DNA of 42,580 nucleotides from Candidatus Faecaligallichristensenella faecipullorum (GTDB lineage: Bacteria; Bacillota; Clostridia; Christensenellales; Aristaeellaceae): assembly GCA_018716505.1 (NCBI GenBank), contig DVJW01000167.1, forward strand, positions 1 through 42,580. The letters are read 5' to 3'. Made by a program: the position numbers and the translations under genes. How positions within the stretch are numbered: position 1 is the first letter of the stretch; each line of letters begins with the position of its first letter. The notes under the pieces were generated by a model that saw only the letters and a list, made by a program, of their open reading frames with translations, had not been told where the DNA came from and did no database searches. This document shows, piece by piece, positions 32,416 to 41,528 of the stretch.

Positions 32416-34208
32416 GAAAGAGCGTGCTGATGCGCCGGGTCTTCGGCATGGTGATCCTGGCGGTGCTGTTGACGGTGCTCTTCACCGCCCTGGCCTACAC
32501 GGCCATCAGCCGGACGGTTTTTACCCGGCTCAAGGCCAACGAGCTTTTGCCCAAGGCTCAGCTGCTCAGCAGGCTGGCCTACCGCTATCAACAGGGCGGA
32601 GTGGCCCAAGAGCTGATGGACGCGATTTTGGAAGTGAGCGGAGAGACCAGCGATTCCATTTTGGGGGCCTATGCGCTGGTGGTGAATCGAAATGGGCAGA
32701 TGATTTTGAGCAGCTCGTTTCTGGAAAACGTGAATTTGGAGCCGCTGAGCGGCTATATGAGCCGGATTTTTAACGGCGAGCAGGTGGCGGCCAGCGCGTA
32801 TCTGCAAAACACCAGGATGGATATGGTCTGCGTGGGCACCCCGATTGTGGATGCCTCGGGTCAGGTTCAGGGCGCGGCCATGCTCTTTGTGCCCATGGTG
32901 GAGGCCATGGCGGCCATGGGCAGCCTGAACAGCGCGCTGCTCCTGTCGCTGGCGCTGGTCATGCCGTTCATGCTGCTGCTTACCTTTATGGGGACCAAAT
33001 ATGTGGTCAAGCCCTTGAAGACCATGCGTGACGCGGCCATCGCCATGGCGAACGGCGATTTCAGCATTCGCGCCGACGATACCCAGCGCGGGGAGATCGG
33101 CCAATTGGGCAGCTCGCTGAATTTTTTGGCCAGGGAGCTTTCCCACAATATCTCTGAACTCACCGTGGAGCGCAACCGGTTCAGACAGATCATCGACGGC
33201 TTGAGCGAGGGCATTGTGGCGGTGGATACCTTGGGCAACATCACCCACCACAATCCGGCTTTGGTTCAGCTCTTTGAGCGGCAGGCGCGGCATAGCGACG
33301 ACGCGCGCATGCAGCTTATACCGGACGAGAGCGTTTGGGAAGATTTTGACCGGGCGCTCAGCGAGGGCAACCCGGTCATGCGCAGCCTGAACCTGCCGGA
33401 TCGGGTCTTGCGCATTATCATCAGTCCCCTGGCCGACGAGGAGGGCCATCCGGCGGGGGCGGTGGGGCTCTTCAGCGATATCACCCAGAGCGAACGGCTG
33501 GAGCGCACCCGGCGGGATTATGTGGCCAACGTGAGCCACGAAATGCGCACCCCGCTCACCGCTATGCGCGCGCTGGTGGAGCCCATGCGCGACGGAATGG
33601 TCAAATCCGAACAGGCGCGCCAGCGCTACTATGACATCATCCTGCGGGAAACGCTGCGGCTGAGCCGGCTGATTGACGATTTGATGCAGCTTTCCAAGCT
33701 CCAAAGCGGCAATCTGGCCTTGACCACCGAGCCCATCTCCTTGAATACCCTGCTTCAGGACATAGCGGAAAAATACCGCTCCACCGCAGCTGAGGCGGGC
33801 ATGGAGTTTACCATGGAGTTGGATCCCGGGCAGTGCCCGATGGTGGTCTCCAATGCGGATCGGATTGAGCAGGTGTTGGTCATTTTGCTGGACAATGCCA
33901 TCAAGTATACCAAAGTTGCCCGGCCCGAGGGCGGAAAGATTGCCTTGGGCGGGCGGATTGAGAAGAACCGGCTGGTTTTGTTCGTGCGGGACAACGGAAT
34001 CGGCATTTCGCCGGCGGATCAACCCTATGTGTTCGATCGCTTTTACAAGGTGGACAAGAGCCACAGCGGCCTGGGCAGCGGGTTGGGCCTGTCCATTGCC
34101 AAGGAGATTTTAAATGGCATGGGCGAGAATATCGACGTCAAGAGCACGCCGGGCGAGGGTTCGGAGTTTTATTTCACCATGAAACTGGCCGGGGAGGACC
34201 GGCCATAG
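32412..34208 (+). CDS. WalK-like sensor histidine kinase
   Basis: 598 residues. TM1 (about 10-32), extracellular sensor domain (about 33-170), TM2 (about 173-194), HAMP (about 195-248), PAS (about 255-360), HisKA with phospho-acceptor His376 (VSHEMRTPL), and HATPase with LLDNAIKYTK, DNGIGIS and GLGSGLGLSIAK. This TM-sensor-TM-HAMP-PAS layout is that of WalK/PhoR-type kinases that sense wall or phosphate state. The accessory genes walH/walI and phoU are not next to it, so the signal is undecided. Confidence 0.94.
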   Translation: MRKSVLMRRVFGMVILAVLLTVLFTALAYTAISRTVFTRLKANELLPKAQLLSRLAYRYQQGGVAQELMDAILEVSGETSDSILGAYALVVNRNGQMILSSSFLENVNLEPLSGYMSRIFNGEQVAASAYLQNTRMDMVCVGTPIVDASGQVQGAAMLFVPMVEAMAAMGSLNSALLLSLALVMPFMLLLTFMGTKYVVKPLKTMRDAAIAMANGDFSIRADDTQRGEIGQLGSSLNFLARELSHNISELTVERNRFRQIIDGLSEGIVAVDTLGNITHHNPALVQLFERQARHSDDARMQLIPDESVWEDFDRALSEGNPVMRSLNLPDRVLRIIISPLADEEGHPAGAVGLFSDITQSERLERTRRDYVANVSHEMRTPLTAMRALVEPMRDGMVKSEQARQRYYDIILRETLRLSRLIDDLMQLSKLQSGNLALTTEPISLNTLLQDIAEKYRSTAAEAGMEFTMELDPGQCPMVVSNADRIEQVLVILLDNAIKYTKVARPEGGKIALGGRIEKNRLVLFVRDNGIGISPADQPYVFDRFYKVDKSHSGLGSGLGLSIAKEILNGMGENIDVKSTPGEGSEFYFTMKLAGEDRP

Positions 34209-34357
34209 GCCGGCCGCACACAGCGGCGTTGGTTTGGGGCTTATCTCGAAAGGGATAGGCCCTTTTCCTTTGCTCTTCCGGGATTTCCCGGCCCGGCACA
34301 CCATGGCGCGAGGGGGAGAATAGAATGCAGTAAATCCAAGGAAAGAAAGGGATTCAC

Positions 34358-35426
34358 ATGGCATGGTATCAACAATTTTGGAACGGATACTATGGAGGCG
34401 TTACATATCCTGGCTATGGGTGGCCGGGCGTGGTGTATGCCACTCAAACCCGGAAAAGATGCGGAAGAAACTGCGTCATTGCCCCGCCCAGAAGGCCGGG
34501 GGGGATAGGTCCCACCGGCCCGACCGGTCCTATGGGAATGACGGGAAGACCGGGTCCCACTGGGCCCACCGGTCCCATGGGAATGACGGGAAGACCGGGC
34601 GCCACCGGGATCCACCGGGGCGACCGGGCCCACCGGACCCACCGGGGCAACCGGGCCCGCGGGGCATGACGGACTTACGGGCGCCACCGGAATCGCGGGC
34701 GAGACGGGGATGACGGGCGCCACCGGGATGACGGGAATCACGGGAATAGCGGGGGATATGGGGGCGACCGGGCCTGCCGGGGCGACCGGGCCTGCCGGGG
34801 CGACCGGTGCAACCGGGGCGACCGGGCCTGCCGGGGCGACCGGGCCTGCCGGGGCAACCGGGCCTGCCGGGGCGACCGGAGCGACCGGGGCAACCGGGCC
34901 TGCCGGGGCGACAGGTGCGACCGGAGCGACCGGGGCGACCGGAGCGACCGGAGCGACTGGGCCTGCCGGAGCGACCGGGCCTGCCGGGGCGACCGGAGCC
35001 ACTGGCCCGGCGGGAGAGGCGCCCGAGGATTCCTTTGCCTCTTTTGTCAGCTTTATGGGACAGTACGCCGATGGACAGCTGATTTCCATCTTTCCCAGTG
35101 TGGGCGATCCCACCGGGCAGATTGTGGCCAGCGATGAAACCCATGTGCAACTGGATCCAGGTACTTATCTGGTTTCCTACGGCGTGTCGGTGATCTTTCG
35201 AACGCCCAGCTATATGCAGGTTACCCCCTTCTATAATGGCGTGGCTCATTTGGAAACCGGCATATACTTCGCCACCAGCGCCAACGGATCTTCCGCCAGC
35301 GGCTCGGCCCATTTCATACTGGTGGCAGCCCAACAAACCCTGTTCAGCTTAACGTTTAACAGCTCCAGCACGGCCACCGACGGGGCGGTTACCCTGAGCT
35401 TTTTAAAATTGAATACCCCGGGATGA
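34358..35426 (+). pseudogene. Collagen-like (BclA-type) glycine repeat protein, frameshifted
   Basis: Two frames make one gene. The N-terminal part from ATG 34358 (MAWYQQFWNGYYGG, then RKRCGRNCVIAPPRRPGG and [13 protein letters not shown] repeats) runs out of frame after GRPGATG. Removing one G from the GGG at 34607-34609 restores Gly-X-Y reading ([10 protein letters not shown]...) through to 35426. The joined protein would have about 355 residues: short head, about 200 residues of Gly-X-Thr/Pro repeats, then a C-terminal beta-rich domain of about 130 residues like the trimerising BclA-C/C1q-TNF fold. Such proteins form hair-like filaments on spores or cells. The frameshift may be real, phase-variable or a sequencing error; if an error, this is an intact gene. 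Confidence 0.8.
34740..35007 (+). repeat. Gly-X-Y coding tandem repeats
   Basis: Near-identical 9- and 18-nt units of the type GGGGCGACCGGGCCTGCC encode [12 protein letters not shown] triplets. Such arrays readily change length by slippage or recombination. They also open a long antisense Pro-Ala-Gly frame, which is not a gene. Confidence 0.8.
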
Positions 35427-35509
35427 GGGCCGGATGGCGGATTCTTCCTCCTTCCGGCGGCATACCGATGGGAAAATTGCGCAAAGATCCGGTTGGAGGC
35501 CTGGTCTTA

Positions 35510-35538
35510 TTGTGCCCGGCGCGGTTCCAGTGTATAAT
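35510..35538 (+). promoter_or_regulatory. Promoter of the WbsX/GH99-like gene
   Basis: TTGTGC (35510-35515), 17-bp spacer, TATAAT (35533-35538). It leaves a leader of about 160 nt with no recognisable riboswitch. Confidence 0.6.
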
Positions 35539-35701
35539 GTCAGTATTCTGCGGAATCGTTTCAAGGGATGCTGTCTTTCCGGGCCGCCGGACGAACCGGT
35601 TTTGGATGAAGGCCCTGAAGGACGCTTGCGCAGAAGGGTTTTCAGGGAAACGCTCATGGCGAAAAGGAGTAAAAAAACCAGCGCTTTTGGAGGAAGAATG
35701 T

Positions 35702-36814
35702 ATGAAGAAGCAGTACGACGTGGCGGCCTATATCTGGCCCGCGTACACGGGCGACGAGCCCAGGACCCGTATTTTCTGGCCCGAGGGCATGGGCGAATGG
35801 CAGTCGGTCAAGGCGGCCCAGGCCAAATTTCCCGGGCATCAATGGCCGCGCAAACCCCTTTGGGGCTATGTGAACGAGGCCGACCCCTATGTCATGGAAA
35901 TGGAAATCGAGGCCGCGGTGGATCATGGGGTGAATGTGTTCATCTATGACTGGTATTGGTACGACCGGCGGCCGTTTTTGGAGAACTGCTTAAACGACGG
36001 CTTTTTGAAGGCCAAGAACAACGGGAAAATGAAGTTTTACCTGATGTGGGCCAACCATGACGCGGGCGCCCTTTGGGATAAGCGCAACAGCCACGACCTG
36101 GAGACCGTGGTCTGGCAGGGCGGGGTGGAGCTGGCCGAGTTCAAGCGGGCCATGTCCCGGGTTATTGAAAAATATTTTCATCTGCCCAATTATTACACCA
36201 TTGACGGCAAGCCGGTGTTCATGATTTACGACATTCCGGGCCTGGTCAAGGGGTTGGGCGGGGTTCAGGCCGCCCAAGAGGCCATTGAATGGTTCCGGGA
36301 GGCCTGCGTGCGGGCCGGATTGCCCGGGCTGCATTTGCAGTTCACCATGTGGAGCGACGCGGCCACCAACCTGAGCGGGGTGGATGGGGAGAAAAACGTG
36401 CCCGCCGAGCGCTTTAAAGAGCTGGGCTTTGACAGCACCAGCCACTATCAGTTCGCCCATTTCCTGAACGTGGATCAGGATTACGCGGACCTGTTGCCCC
36501 AGGTCAAGGCCGAATGGGCGCGGTTGGAAAAGAAGTTCGACTTCCCGTATTTCCCCCATGTGTCCATGGGATGGGACAACAATCCGCGCTTCATCGAGTT
36601 CAGGCCGGGCATCATTCGGGATTGCACCCCGGAAAAGATTGAGCGGGCCCTGCGCATGGCCAAGGAATATGTGGACAGCCATCCCAACCAGCCGCCCCTT
36701 ATCACCATCAACAGCTGGAACGAATGGACCGAGACCAGCTATTTGCAGCCCGATGATTTGTATGGCTACGGCTATTTGGAGGCCATCAAGCGGGTGTTTA
36801 AGGATCAGGAATAA
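35702..36814 (+). CDS. WbsX / GH99-like domain protein
   Basis: 370 residues of the Glyco_tran_WbsX group, related to GH99 endo-mannosidases and found both in polysaccharide clusters and in gut glycan loci. Seen: VAAYIWPAYTGDEP, DHGVNVFIYDWYWYDRRPFLENCL, KFYLMWANHD, YYTIDGKPVFMIYD, FPYFPHVSMGWDNNPR and a terminal NSWNEWTE, the usual family signature. It may hydrolyse or transfer mannose-type glycans; the activity is unproven. No signal peptide. The ATG at 35702 has GGAGGA 7 nt upstream; the frame is open far upstream but without a site. Confidence 0.82.
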   Translation: MKKQYDVAAYIWPAYTGDEPRTRIFWPEGMGEWQSVKAAQAKFPGHQWPRKPLWGYVNEADPYVMEMEIEAAVDHGVNVFIYDWYWYDRRPFLENCLNDGFLKAKNNGKMKFYLMWANHDAGALWDKRNSHDLETVVWQGGVELAEFKRAMSRVIEKYFHLPNYYTIDGKPVFMIYDIPGLVKGLGGVQAAQEAIEWFREACVRAGLPGLHLQFTMWSDAATNLSGVDGEKNVPAERFKELGFDSTSHYQFAHFLNVDQDYADLLPQVKAEWARLEKKFDFPYFPHVSMGWDNNPRFIEFRPGIIRDCTPEKIERALRMAKEYVDSHPNQPPLITINSWNEWTETSYLQPDDLYGYGYLEAIKRVFKDQE

Positions 36815-36821
36815 ATACAAT

Positions 36822-36856
36822 GCGGGCGCTTCCAAATTTGGGGAGCGCCCGCTCCT
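36822..36856 (+). terminator. Terminator-like hairpin after the WbsX-like gene
   Basis: Arms GCGGGCGCT (36822-36830) and AGCGCCCGC (36844-36852), then TCCTTA. The weak T-tract may allow partial read-through. Confidence 0.6.
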
Positions 36857-36863
36857 TATGGGC

Positions 36864-36892
36864 TTGCAAAATGCTCGGGAATGGGGTATAGT
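36864..36892 (+). promoter_or_regulatory. Promoter of the URO-D-like gene
   Basis: TTGCAA (36864-36869), 17-bp spacer, TATAGT (36887-36892). Confidence 0.65.
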
Positions 36893-36928
36893 GTTAAAAC
36901 AAATTGTAGAATATGGGAGGGATTTCCC

Positions 36929-37945
36929 TTGACATCCAAAGAGCTCGTAATCAGCACGTTGGAGTTTCGAAATACCTCGCTGCGCGTTCCGCGCCAGCTT
37001 TGGACTTTGCCCTGGGCCAATGAGCATTGCCCGGAGATGATTCAAAAGCTTGATAAGGACTTCGAATGGGACTTCAGCGGGCCGGAAACGGTCTATGCCC
37101 AGACGCCCAAGACCTCGGGCGATCCCTACGCGGTGGGCGAATATGTGGACGAATGGGGATGTGTGTTCACCAATATCCAACGGGGCGTGATCGGCGAGGT
37201 CAAACACCCGCTGGTGACGGAGGAGGATTGGAGCGACGCGGACAAGGTGCATATTCCGGAGGAATATCTTTCCTTTGATGTGGATCAGGTCAACAGGAGC
37301 TGCGCGCAGCGGGCGGACAAATTCCTGATCGCCGGATGTTGCCCCCGGCCCTTTGAGCAGCTTCAGTTCATCCGGGGCACGGTGAATCTGTACATGGATC
37401 TCATGGATCCGCCCAAGGGATTTTGGGCCTTCCTGGAGAAGATGCACGACTATTATTGCCGGTTGCTCAAGAAATGGGCCCAGACCGATGTGGATGCCCT
37501 CAACATGATGGACGATTGGGGCTCGCAGAACAGCCTGCTCATCAATCCCAGGATATGGGAAAAGGTGTTTATGCCCATGTACCGGGATTATATCGACATT
37601 GCCCACGCCCACGGCAAGAAAATGTTCATGCACTCGGACGGCAACACCTTAAGCATCATTCCCCGGCTCATCGACCTGGGGCTGGATGCCTTGAACACCC
37701 AGATTTTCTGCATTGGGGTGGAAAAGCTGCGGCCGTTTAAGGGCAAGATCACCTTCTGGGGCGAGATCGACCGGCAAAACCTGATTCCCCACGCCAGCCT
37801 GGAGGAGATTGACCGGGCGGTTCAGAAGGTGTACGACACCCTCTGGCAGGACGGCGGCTGCATTGCCCAGTGCGAATTTGGCGCGGGCGGAAATCCGGAC
37901 AACGTGTACCGCATCTATCAGAAGTGGAGCGAGCTCAGGCCCTGA
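36929..37945 (+). CDS. Uroporphyrinogen decarboxylase-family protein (non-HemE type)
   Basis: About 338 residues of the URO-D superfamily barrel. This includes HemE and the methyltransferases that move methyl groups from corrinoid proteins. Seen: VDEWGCVFTNIQRGVIGEVKHPL, MMDDWGSQNSLLINPRIWEKVFMPMYRDYI, KMFMHSDGNT and FWGEIDRQNLIP. This style occurs in many gut Clostridia beside glycosidases; the substrate is unknown and HemE function is unlikely. The start is TTG 36929 with GGGAGGG 7 nt upstream, where the ATG at 36881 overlaps the promoter. The stop lies only 7 nt from the end of the convergent dus gene. Confidence 0.85.
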   Translation: MTSKELVISTLEFRNTSLRVPRQLWTLPWANEHCPEMIQKLDKDFEWDFSGPETVYAQTPKTSGDPYAVGEYVDEWGCVFTNIQRGVIGEVKHPLVTEEDWSDADKVHIPEEYLSFDVDQVNRSCAQRADKFLIAGCCPRPFEQLQFIRGTVNLYMDLMDPPKGFWAFLEKMHDYYCRLLKKWAQTDVDALNMMDDWGSQNSLLINPRIWEKVFMPMYRDYIDIAHAHGKKMFMHSDGNTLSIIPRLIDLGLDALNTQIFCIGVEKLRPFKGKITFWGEIDRQNLIPHASLEEIDRAVQKVYDTLWQDGGCIAQCEFGAGGNPDNVYRIYQKWSELRP

Positions 37946-37952
37946 GGCGCGT

Positions 37953-38912
37953 TTACCGGGGCGGGCAAAATTCCGGGGCCGGGGAAAGCGGTTTGTTTTC
38001 GAACAGCTCGTTCACCGCGCCTTGATAGTCGCTCAGGCGCGCGGCCTTTTTGATGCGCTTGGCCGGCTTGGCCGCGTCCTCAAAGGCGAAGATCATATAC
38101 AGCCAAAGTTCCTTCATCTTGCACAGCGCGTTGTGCTCGCCCGAAACCGTCTCAAGGTATCCTTCCAGGATTTGGTCGTGGAAGGCGCGCAGGGCGGCCC
38201 TCAAACGGCGTTCATCCAGATGGGGCGACAGCATGCCGGGCGCGGCCAGCAGGCCCCGGCCCAGCATCACCGAGTTCAGGCCCGGATGGGCACGCGCAAA
38301 ATCCCTGAGTTTTTGGGCGCTGAACAGGTCGCCGTTATAGCCCACCGGCGCGCGCAGGCTGCTCAGCGCGGCCTCAAAGCGGGACAGGTGGGGCGCGTTT
38401 TTGTAGTAGTCGGTTTGAAGCCGGGGATGGATGATGAGCTCATGGATGGGATAGCGGTTGAAAATTTCCATGAGACAGGGAAATTCATCGGTTTGGGACT
38501 TGCCCAGGCGGGTCTTGACCGAGATTTTGGCCCGGGTGGAAGCAAAGACCTGATCCAGAAAGGCGTCCAGCGCCTGGGGCTGGGCCAAGAAACCCGAGCC
38601 CTTGCCCTTGGCCACCACGGTCATGGAGGGACAGCCCAGATTCAGGTTGATTTCCTCATAGCCCATGGCATACAGATCTTCGGCTGCCCAGATAAAATCC
38701 TCGGCCCGGTTGGTCAGCAGCTGAGGCACCAGCGTGAGGCTCCGGTTATGGTCGGGCCGGATGTCCTCAAACTCCCGATGGCTGAATTTATGATGGGCGT
38801 TGGGGGAGAGGAAAGGGCTGAAATATTTATCCACCCCGCCGAAACAGGCGCTATGGGCGTTTCGGAAGACATAACCGGTTATGCCCTCCATGGGCGCGAA
38901 ATAATGATACAT
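37953..38912 (-). CDS. dus: tRNA-dihydrouridine synthase
   Basis: FMN enzyme that reduces uridine to dihydrouridine in tRNA. 319 residues: N-terminal YFAPMEGITGYVFRNAH, catalytic Cys94 in NLNLGCPSMTVVAKGKGSGF, SVKTRLG, ELIIHPRLQTDYYKN, VGYNGDLFS and VMLGRGLLAAPG. The C-terminal helical tRNA-binding region is present. The ATG at 38912 has GAGG about 6 nt upstream; a longer frame to 39104 would run antisense into the GH38 gene. Own promoter at 38949-38978. Confidence 0.95.
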   Translation of the reverse strand: MYHYFAPMEGITGYVFRNAHSACFGGVDKYFSPFLSPNAHHKFSHREFEDIRPDHNRSLTLVPQLLTNRAEDFIWAAEDLYAMGYEEINLNLGCPSMTVVAKGKGSGFLAQPQALDAFLDQVFASTRAKISVKTRLGKSQTDEFPCLMEIFNRYPIHELIIHPRLQTDYYKNAPHLSRFEAALSSLRAPVGYNGDLFSAQKLRDFARAHPGLNSVMLGRGLLAAPGMLSPHLDERRLRAALRAFHDQILEGYLETVSGEHNALCKMKELWLYMIFAFEDAAKPAKRIKKAARLSDYQGAVNELFENKPLSPAPEFCPPR

Positions 38913-38948
38913 AACAGGCCTCGCTTGAACAATGGGATTTTTGTATTC

Positions 38949-38978
38949 AGTATAAGCCATGAAGCGGGCGGGTTTCAA
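38949..38978 (-). promoter_or_regulatory. Promoter of dus
   Basis: Minus-strand TTGAAA (38973-38978), 18-bp spacer, TATACT (38949-38954). Confidence 0.65.
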
Positions 38979-39018
38979 GCCTTGCCCCATAAAATGAATG
39001 CGATTTGGAGGATGGATC

Positions 39019-41460
39019 ATGAGTTTACACATGATTGGAAACGCCCATCTGGACCCGGTCTGGCTATGGCAATGGCCCGAGGGATACAGCGAGATCAAGG
39101 CCACCTTTCTCTCGGCCCTGGACCGGTTGGACGAACATCCGGGCTTTATCTTTACCTGCGCCTGCGCCGCCTATTATGAATGGGTGGAGCAGAATGCGCC
39201 CGAGCTGTTTGAACGGGTGCGGGCGCGGGTCCGGGAGGGCCGCTGGCATGTGGTGGGCGGCATGTGGATTCAGCCCGACATGAACGTGCCCCAGGGGGAA
39301 TCCATTGCCCGCCATCTGCTGCGCAGCCAGCGCTATTTTCGGGAAAAATTCGGCATTACCGTCCGCACCGGCTACAACGTGGACACCTTTGGCCACAACG
39401 CCATGCTGCCCCAGATTCTTTTAAAGGCCGGCATGGACAGCTATGTCTGGATGCGGCCCGGTTTGCATGAAAACCCGGATATTCCCCAGGGCCCCATGAT
39501 CTGGCAGGGGTCGGACGGGGAAGGAATCATGGCCTTTCGGATTCACGGGGAGTACACCTGTTTTCAAGAGGTAGGCCGCAAGATTGAGCAGGAAATGCGC
39601 CTGGGCGATGAATTGGGCAAGAGCATGATGTGCTTCTACGGGGTGGGCAACCACGGCGGCGGACCCACCATTCAAAACCTGGCCGAGATCGACGCGTTCA
39701 AGAAGGAGAACGCCCGGGGAGACGAGGTGTGTTATTCGGCGCCGGATCTGTACTTCCGGGCGCTGGAGGGTGAAAAAAGCCGGCTTCCGGTATGGAAGGG
39801 CGAGTTGCAGCACCACGCCAGCGGATGTTACTCGGCGCATTCGGCCTCCAAGGCGCTGCACCGGCTGGCCGAGCACCGGCTCTTGCGCATGGAGGCGCTG
39901 GGGGTGCTGTCGCGGCTTTGCACCGGCCATGAACCCAGGCGGGATTTTGTGCGCCAGGCATGGGACAACCTGATGTTCAACGAATTTCATGACATCATGG
40001 GCGGATGCGCGCTGCCCGAGGCGCTGGAGGACGCCTGCACAGCCCTGAGCGAGAGCGTTTCCATCGCCGCCCGGGAGGAAAACGCGGCCATTCAGCGGAT
40101 TTCCTGGAGCATTGACACCATGAAAGAGCATCCCTCGGCCCGGCATGGGCGCGACTTCACCCAATGGGGCGTTTCGGACTTGGGCATTCCGGTGGTGGTC
40201 TTCAATCCCCACGGCTTTGAGGCCCGGGGCGAGGTCAAGCTGCGCAGAACCATCGGCCGGGTGACCGACGAAAGCGGCCATGAGGTGGCCTGCCAGAGGG
40301 TGCGCGCCACCCGCACCAACGGCGAGGACAAATGGGACGGGATTTTCACCGCCCAGGTGCCCGCGCTGGGTTGGCGGCTGTATTGGGTATGGAGAGAAGG
40401 GCAGGCGGCGGCCAAGGGCGGCGGACTGGAAATTTCGGAATACGCCATGGAAAACCAGAAGATCGCGGTGCGCTTCGACCCGGAGACCGGGGCCATGATT
40501 AGCCTTTTGGACAAGGCGTCGGGCCAGGAGGCGCTTTCCGGCCCGGCCCAGGCGCGGCTGATGGACGTGGAGCATTGCGACACCTGGGCGCACGGGGTGT
40601 TCCGCTTTGACCGGGAGGCCGGGGTGTTCGAAAAGCCCGAATTCCGGATTGTGGAGCGCGGGCCGGTGCGCGCGGTGCTCAGGATCACCACCCGCTTCGG
40701 CGGCTCCTTATTGCGGACCGATTACATCTTGTACGACGGGGCGGACCAGCTGGAGATGCAGGTCAAGCTGGATTTTCATGAGCCCCATCGAATGGTCAAG
40801 CTCTGCTTCCCGGTGGCCGGGCAGGATCACAAGGTTCATGCCGAAATTCCCTTCGGGGCGTTGGAGCGCAAGGGCGTGGGCGAGGAGGATCCCTGCCTGG
40901 GCTATGTATCCGTTGACAGTGCCGCAGGCGGATTGATGATGTTCAACGATGGACGGTACAGCTACAGCGTGGAGCAGGGCGAGCTGCGCATGACCATAGC
41001 GCATTCCGCCATCTTTGCCGACCATTATGGGCAGAAACAGCGGGATCAGGATTGTCTGTTCATGGATCAGGGGGAAATGGTCAGCCGCTATGCGCTTCGG
41101 CCCTTTGGCGGAAGCTGGCGGGATCAGCGGCCCGAGCGCCGGGCCGCGCTGCTCAACCGGTCGTTGCCCCATGTGGTGGAGACCTACCACCCGGGCGAAC
41201 TGCCCGAGCGCATGGAGGGCATCCGCCTCAGCGAAAGCGGGGTTATGATGGAGGCCATCAAGCGCTCCGAGGACGGTCAGGGCTATATCCTGCGCCTGTC
41301 CGAGCGGGACGGCAAGGCGGTTGCGGTCAAGGTGTGCCTGAGCGCCATGAAGCGCGAATTTGAGGCCGGACTTGAGGCCTTTGAGATCAAGACGCTCTAT
41401 ATTCCGGATCAGGCCGGTCTGCCGGTGAAGAACGTGCTCATCACCGAATGGGAGGCATAA
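39019..41460 (+). CDS. Alpha-mannosidase, GH38
   Basis: 813-residue retaining alpha-mannosidase that releases mannose from N-glycan- or mannan-type oligosaccharides. The zinc site begins with HLDPVW (His10, Asp12). The nucleophile/zinc ligand is Asp122 in GYNVDTFGHNAMLPQIL, and FNEFHDIMGG supplies a later ligand. A helical middle domain and C-terminal beta-sandwich domains follow (PVVVFNPHGFEARG, VSVDSAAGGLMMFNDGRYSY, YALRPFGGSW, ETYHPGELPE). No signal peptide, so it acts on imported sugars; manA could feed the product onward after phosphorylation. The ATG at 39019 has GGAGG 7 nt upstream. Confidence 0.93.
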   Translation: MSLHMIGNAHLDPVWLWQWPEGYSEIKATFLSALDRLDEHPGFIFTCACAAYYEWVEQNAPELFERVRARVREGRWHVVGGMWIQPDMNVPQGESIARHLLRSQRYFREKFGITVRTGYNVDTFGHNAMLPQILLKAGMDSYVWMRPGLHENPDIPQGPMIWQGSDGEGIMAFRIHGEYTCFQEVGRKIEQEMRLGDELGKSMMCFYGVGNHGGGPTIQNLAEIDAFKKENARGDEVCYSAPDLYFRALEGEKSRLPVWKGELQHHASGCYSAHSASKALHRLAEHRLLRMEALGVLSRLCTGHEPRRDFVRQAWDNLMFNEFHDIMGGCALPEALEDACTALSESVSIAAREENAAIQRISWSIDTMKEHPSARHGRDFTQWGVSDLGIPVVVFNPHGFEARGEVKLRRTIGRVTDESGHEVACQRVRATRTNGEDKWDGIFTAQVPALGWRLYWVWREGQAAAKGGGLEISEYAMENQKIAVRFDPETGAMISLLDKASGQEALSGPAQARLMDVEHCDTWAHGVFRFDREAGVFEKPEFRIVERGPVRAVLRITTRFGGSLLRTDYILYDGADQLEMQVKLDFHEPHRMVKLCFPVAGQDHKVHAEIPFGALERKGVGEEDPCLGYVSVDSAAGGLMMFNDGRYSYSVEQGELRMTIAHSAIFADHYGQKQRDQDCLFMDQGEMVSRYALRPFGGSWRDQRPERRAALLNRSLPHVVETYHPGELPERMEGIRLSESGVMMEAIKRSEDGQGYILRLSERDGKAVAVKVCLSAMKREFEAGLEAFEIKTLYIPDQAGLPVKNVLITEWEA

Positions 41461-41506
41461 AAAAGACGCCCCCGGCATGGTTTCCGTTCGCCATGCCGGG
41501 GCGTTC
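41461..41506 (-). terminator. Bidirectional terminator, GH38 / XRE gene
   Basis: Stem with outer arms CGCCCC/GGGGCG and inner CGGCATGG/CCATGCCG. On the minus strand it is followed by TCTTTTTT, just after the XRE stop at 41529; on the plus strand it closes the GH38 gene. Confidence 0.8.
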
Positions 41507-41528
41507 AACCCTGGAGGGAGGCGATGAA

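Noticed and set aside
34500-35010. Possible CRISPR array
   Set aside because: The short repeats are codon-phased Gly-X-Y units without unique spacers.
34241-35113. Long antisense Pro-Ala-Gly-rich frame
   Set aside because: Mirror image of the Gly-X-Y repeats; the sense strand has a ribosome site, a proper head and a folded C-terminal domain.
35539-35701. Possible riboswitch in the long leader of the WbsX-like gene
   Set aside because: No known aptamer core or terminator/antiterminator pair could be recognised.
35990-37633. Long minus-strand frame over the WbsX- and URO-D-like genes
   Set aside because: Spans two well-supported plus-strand genes and their promoters; no family motifs.
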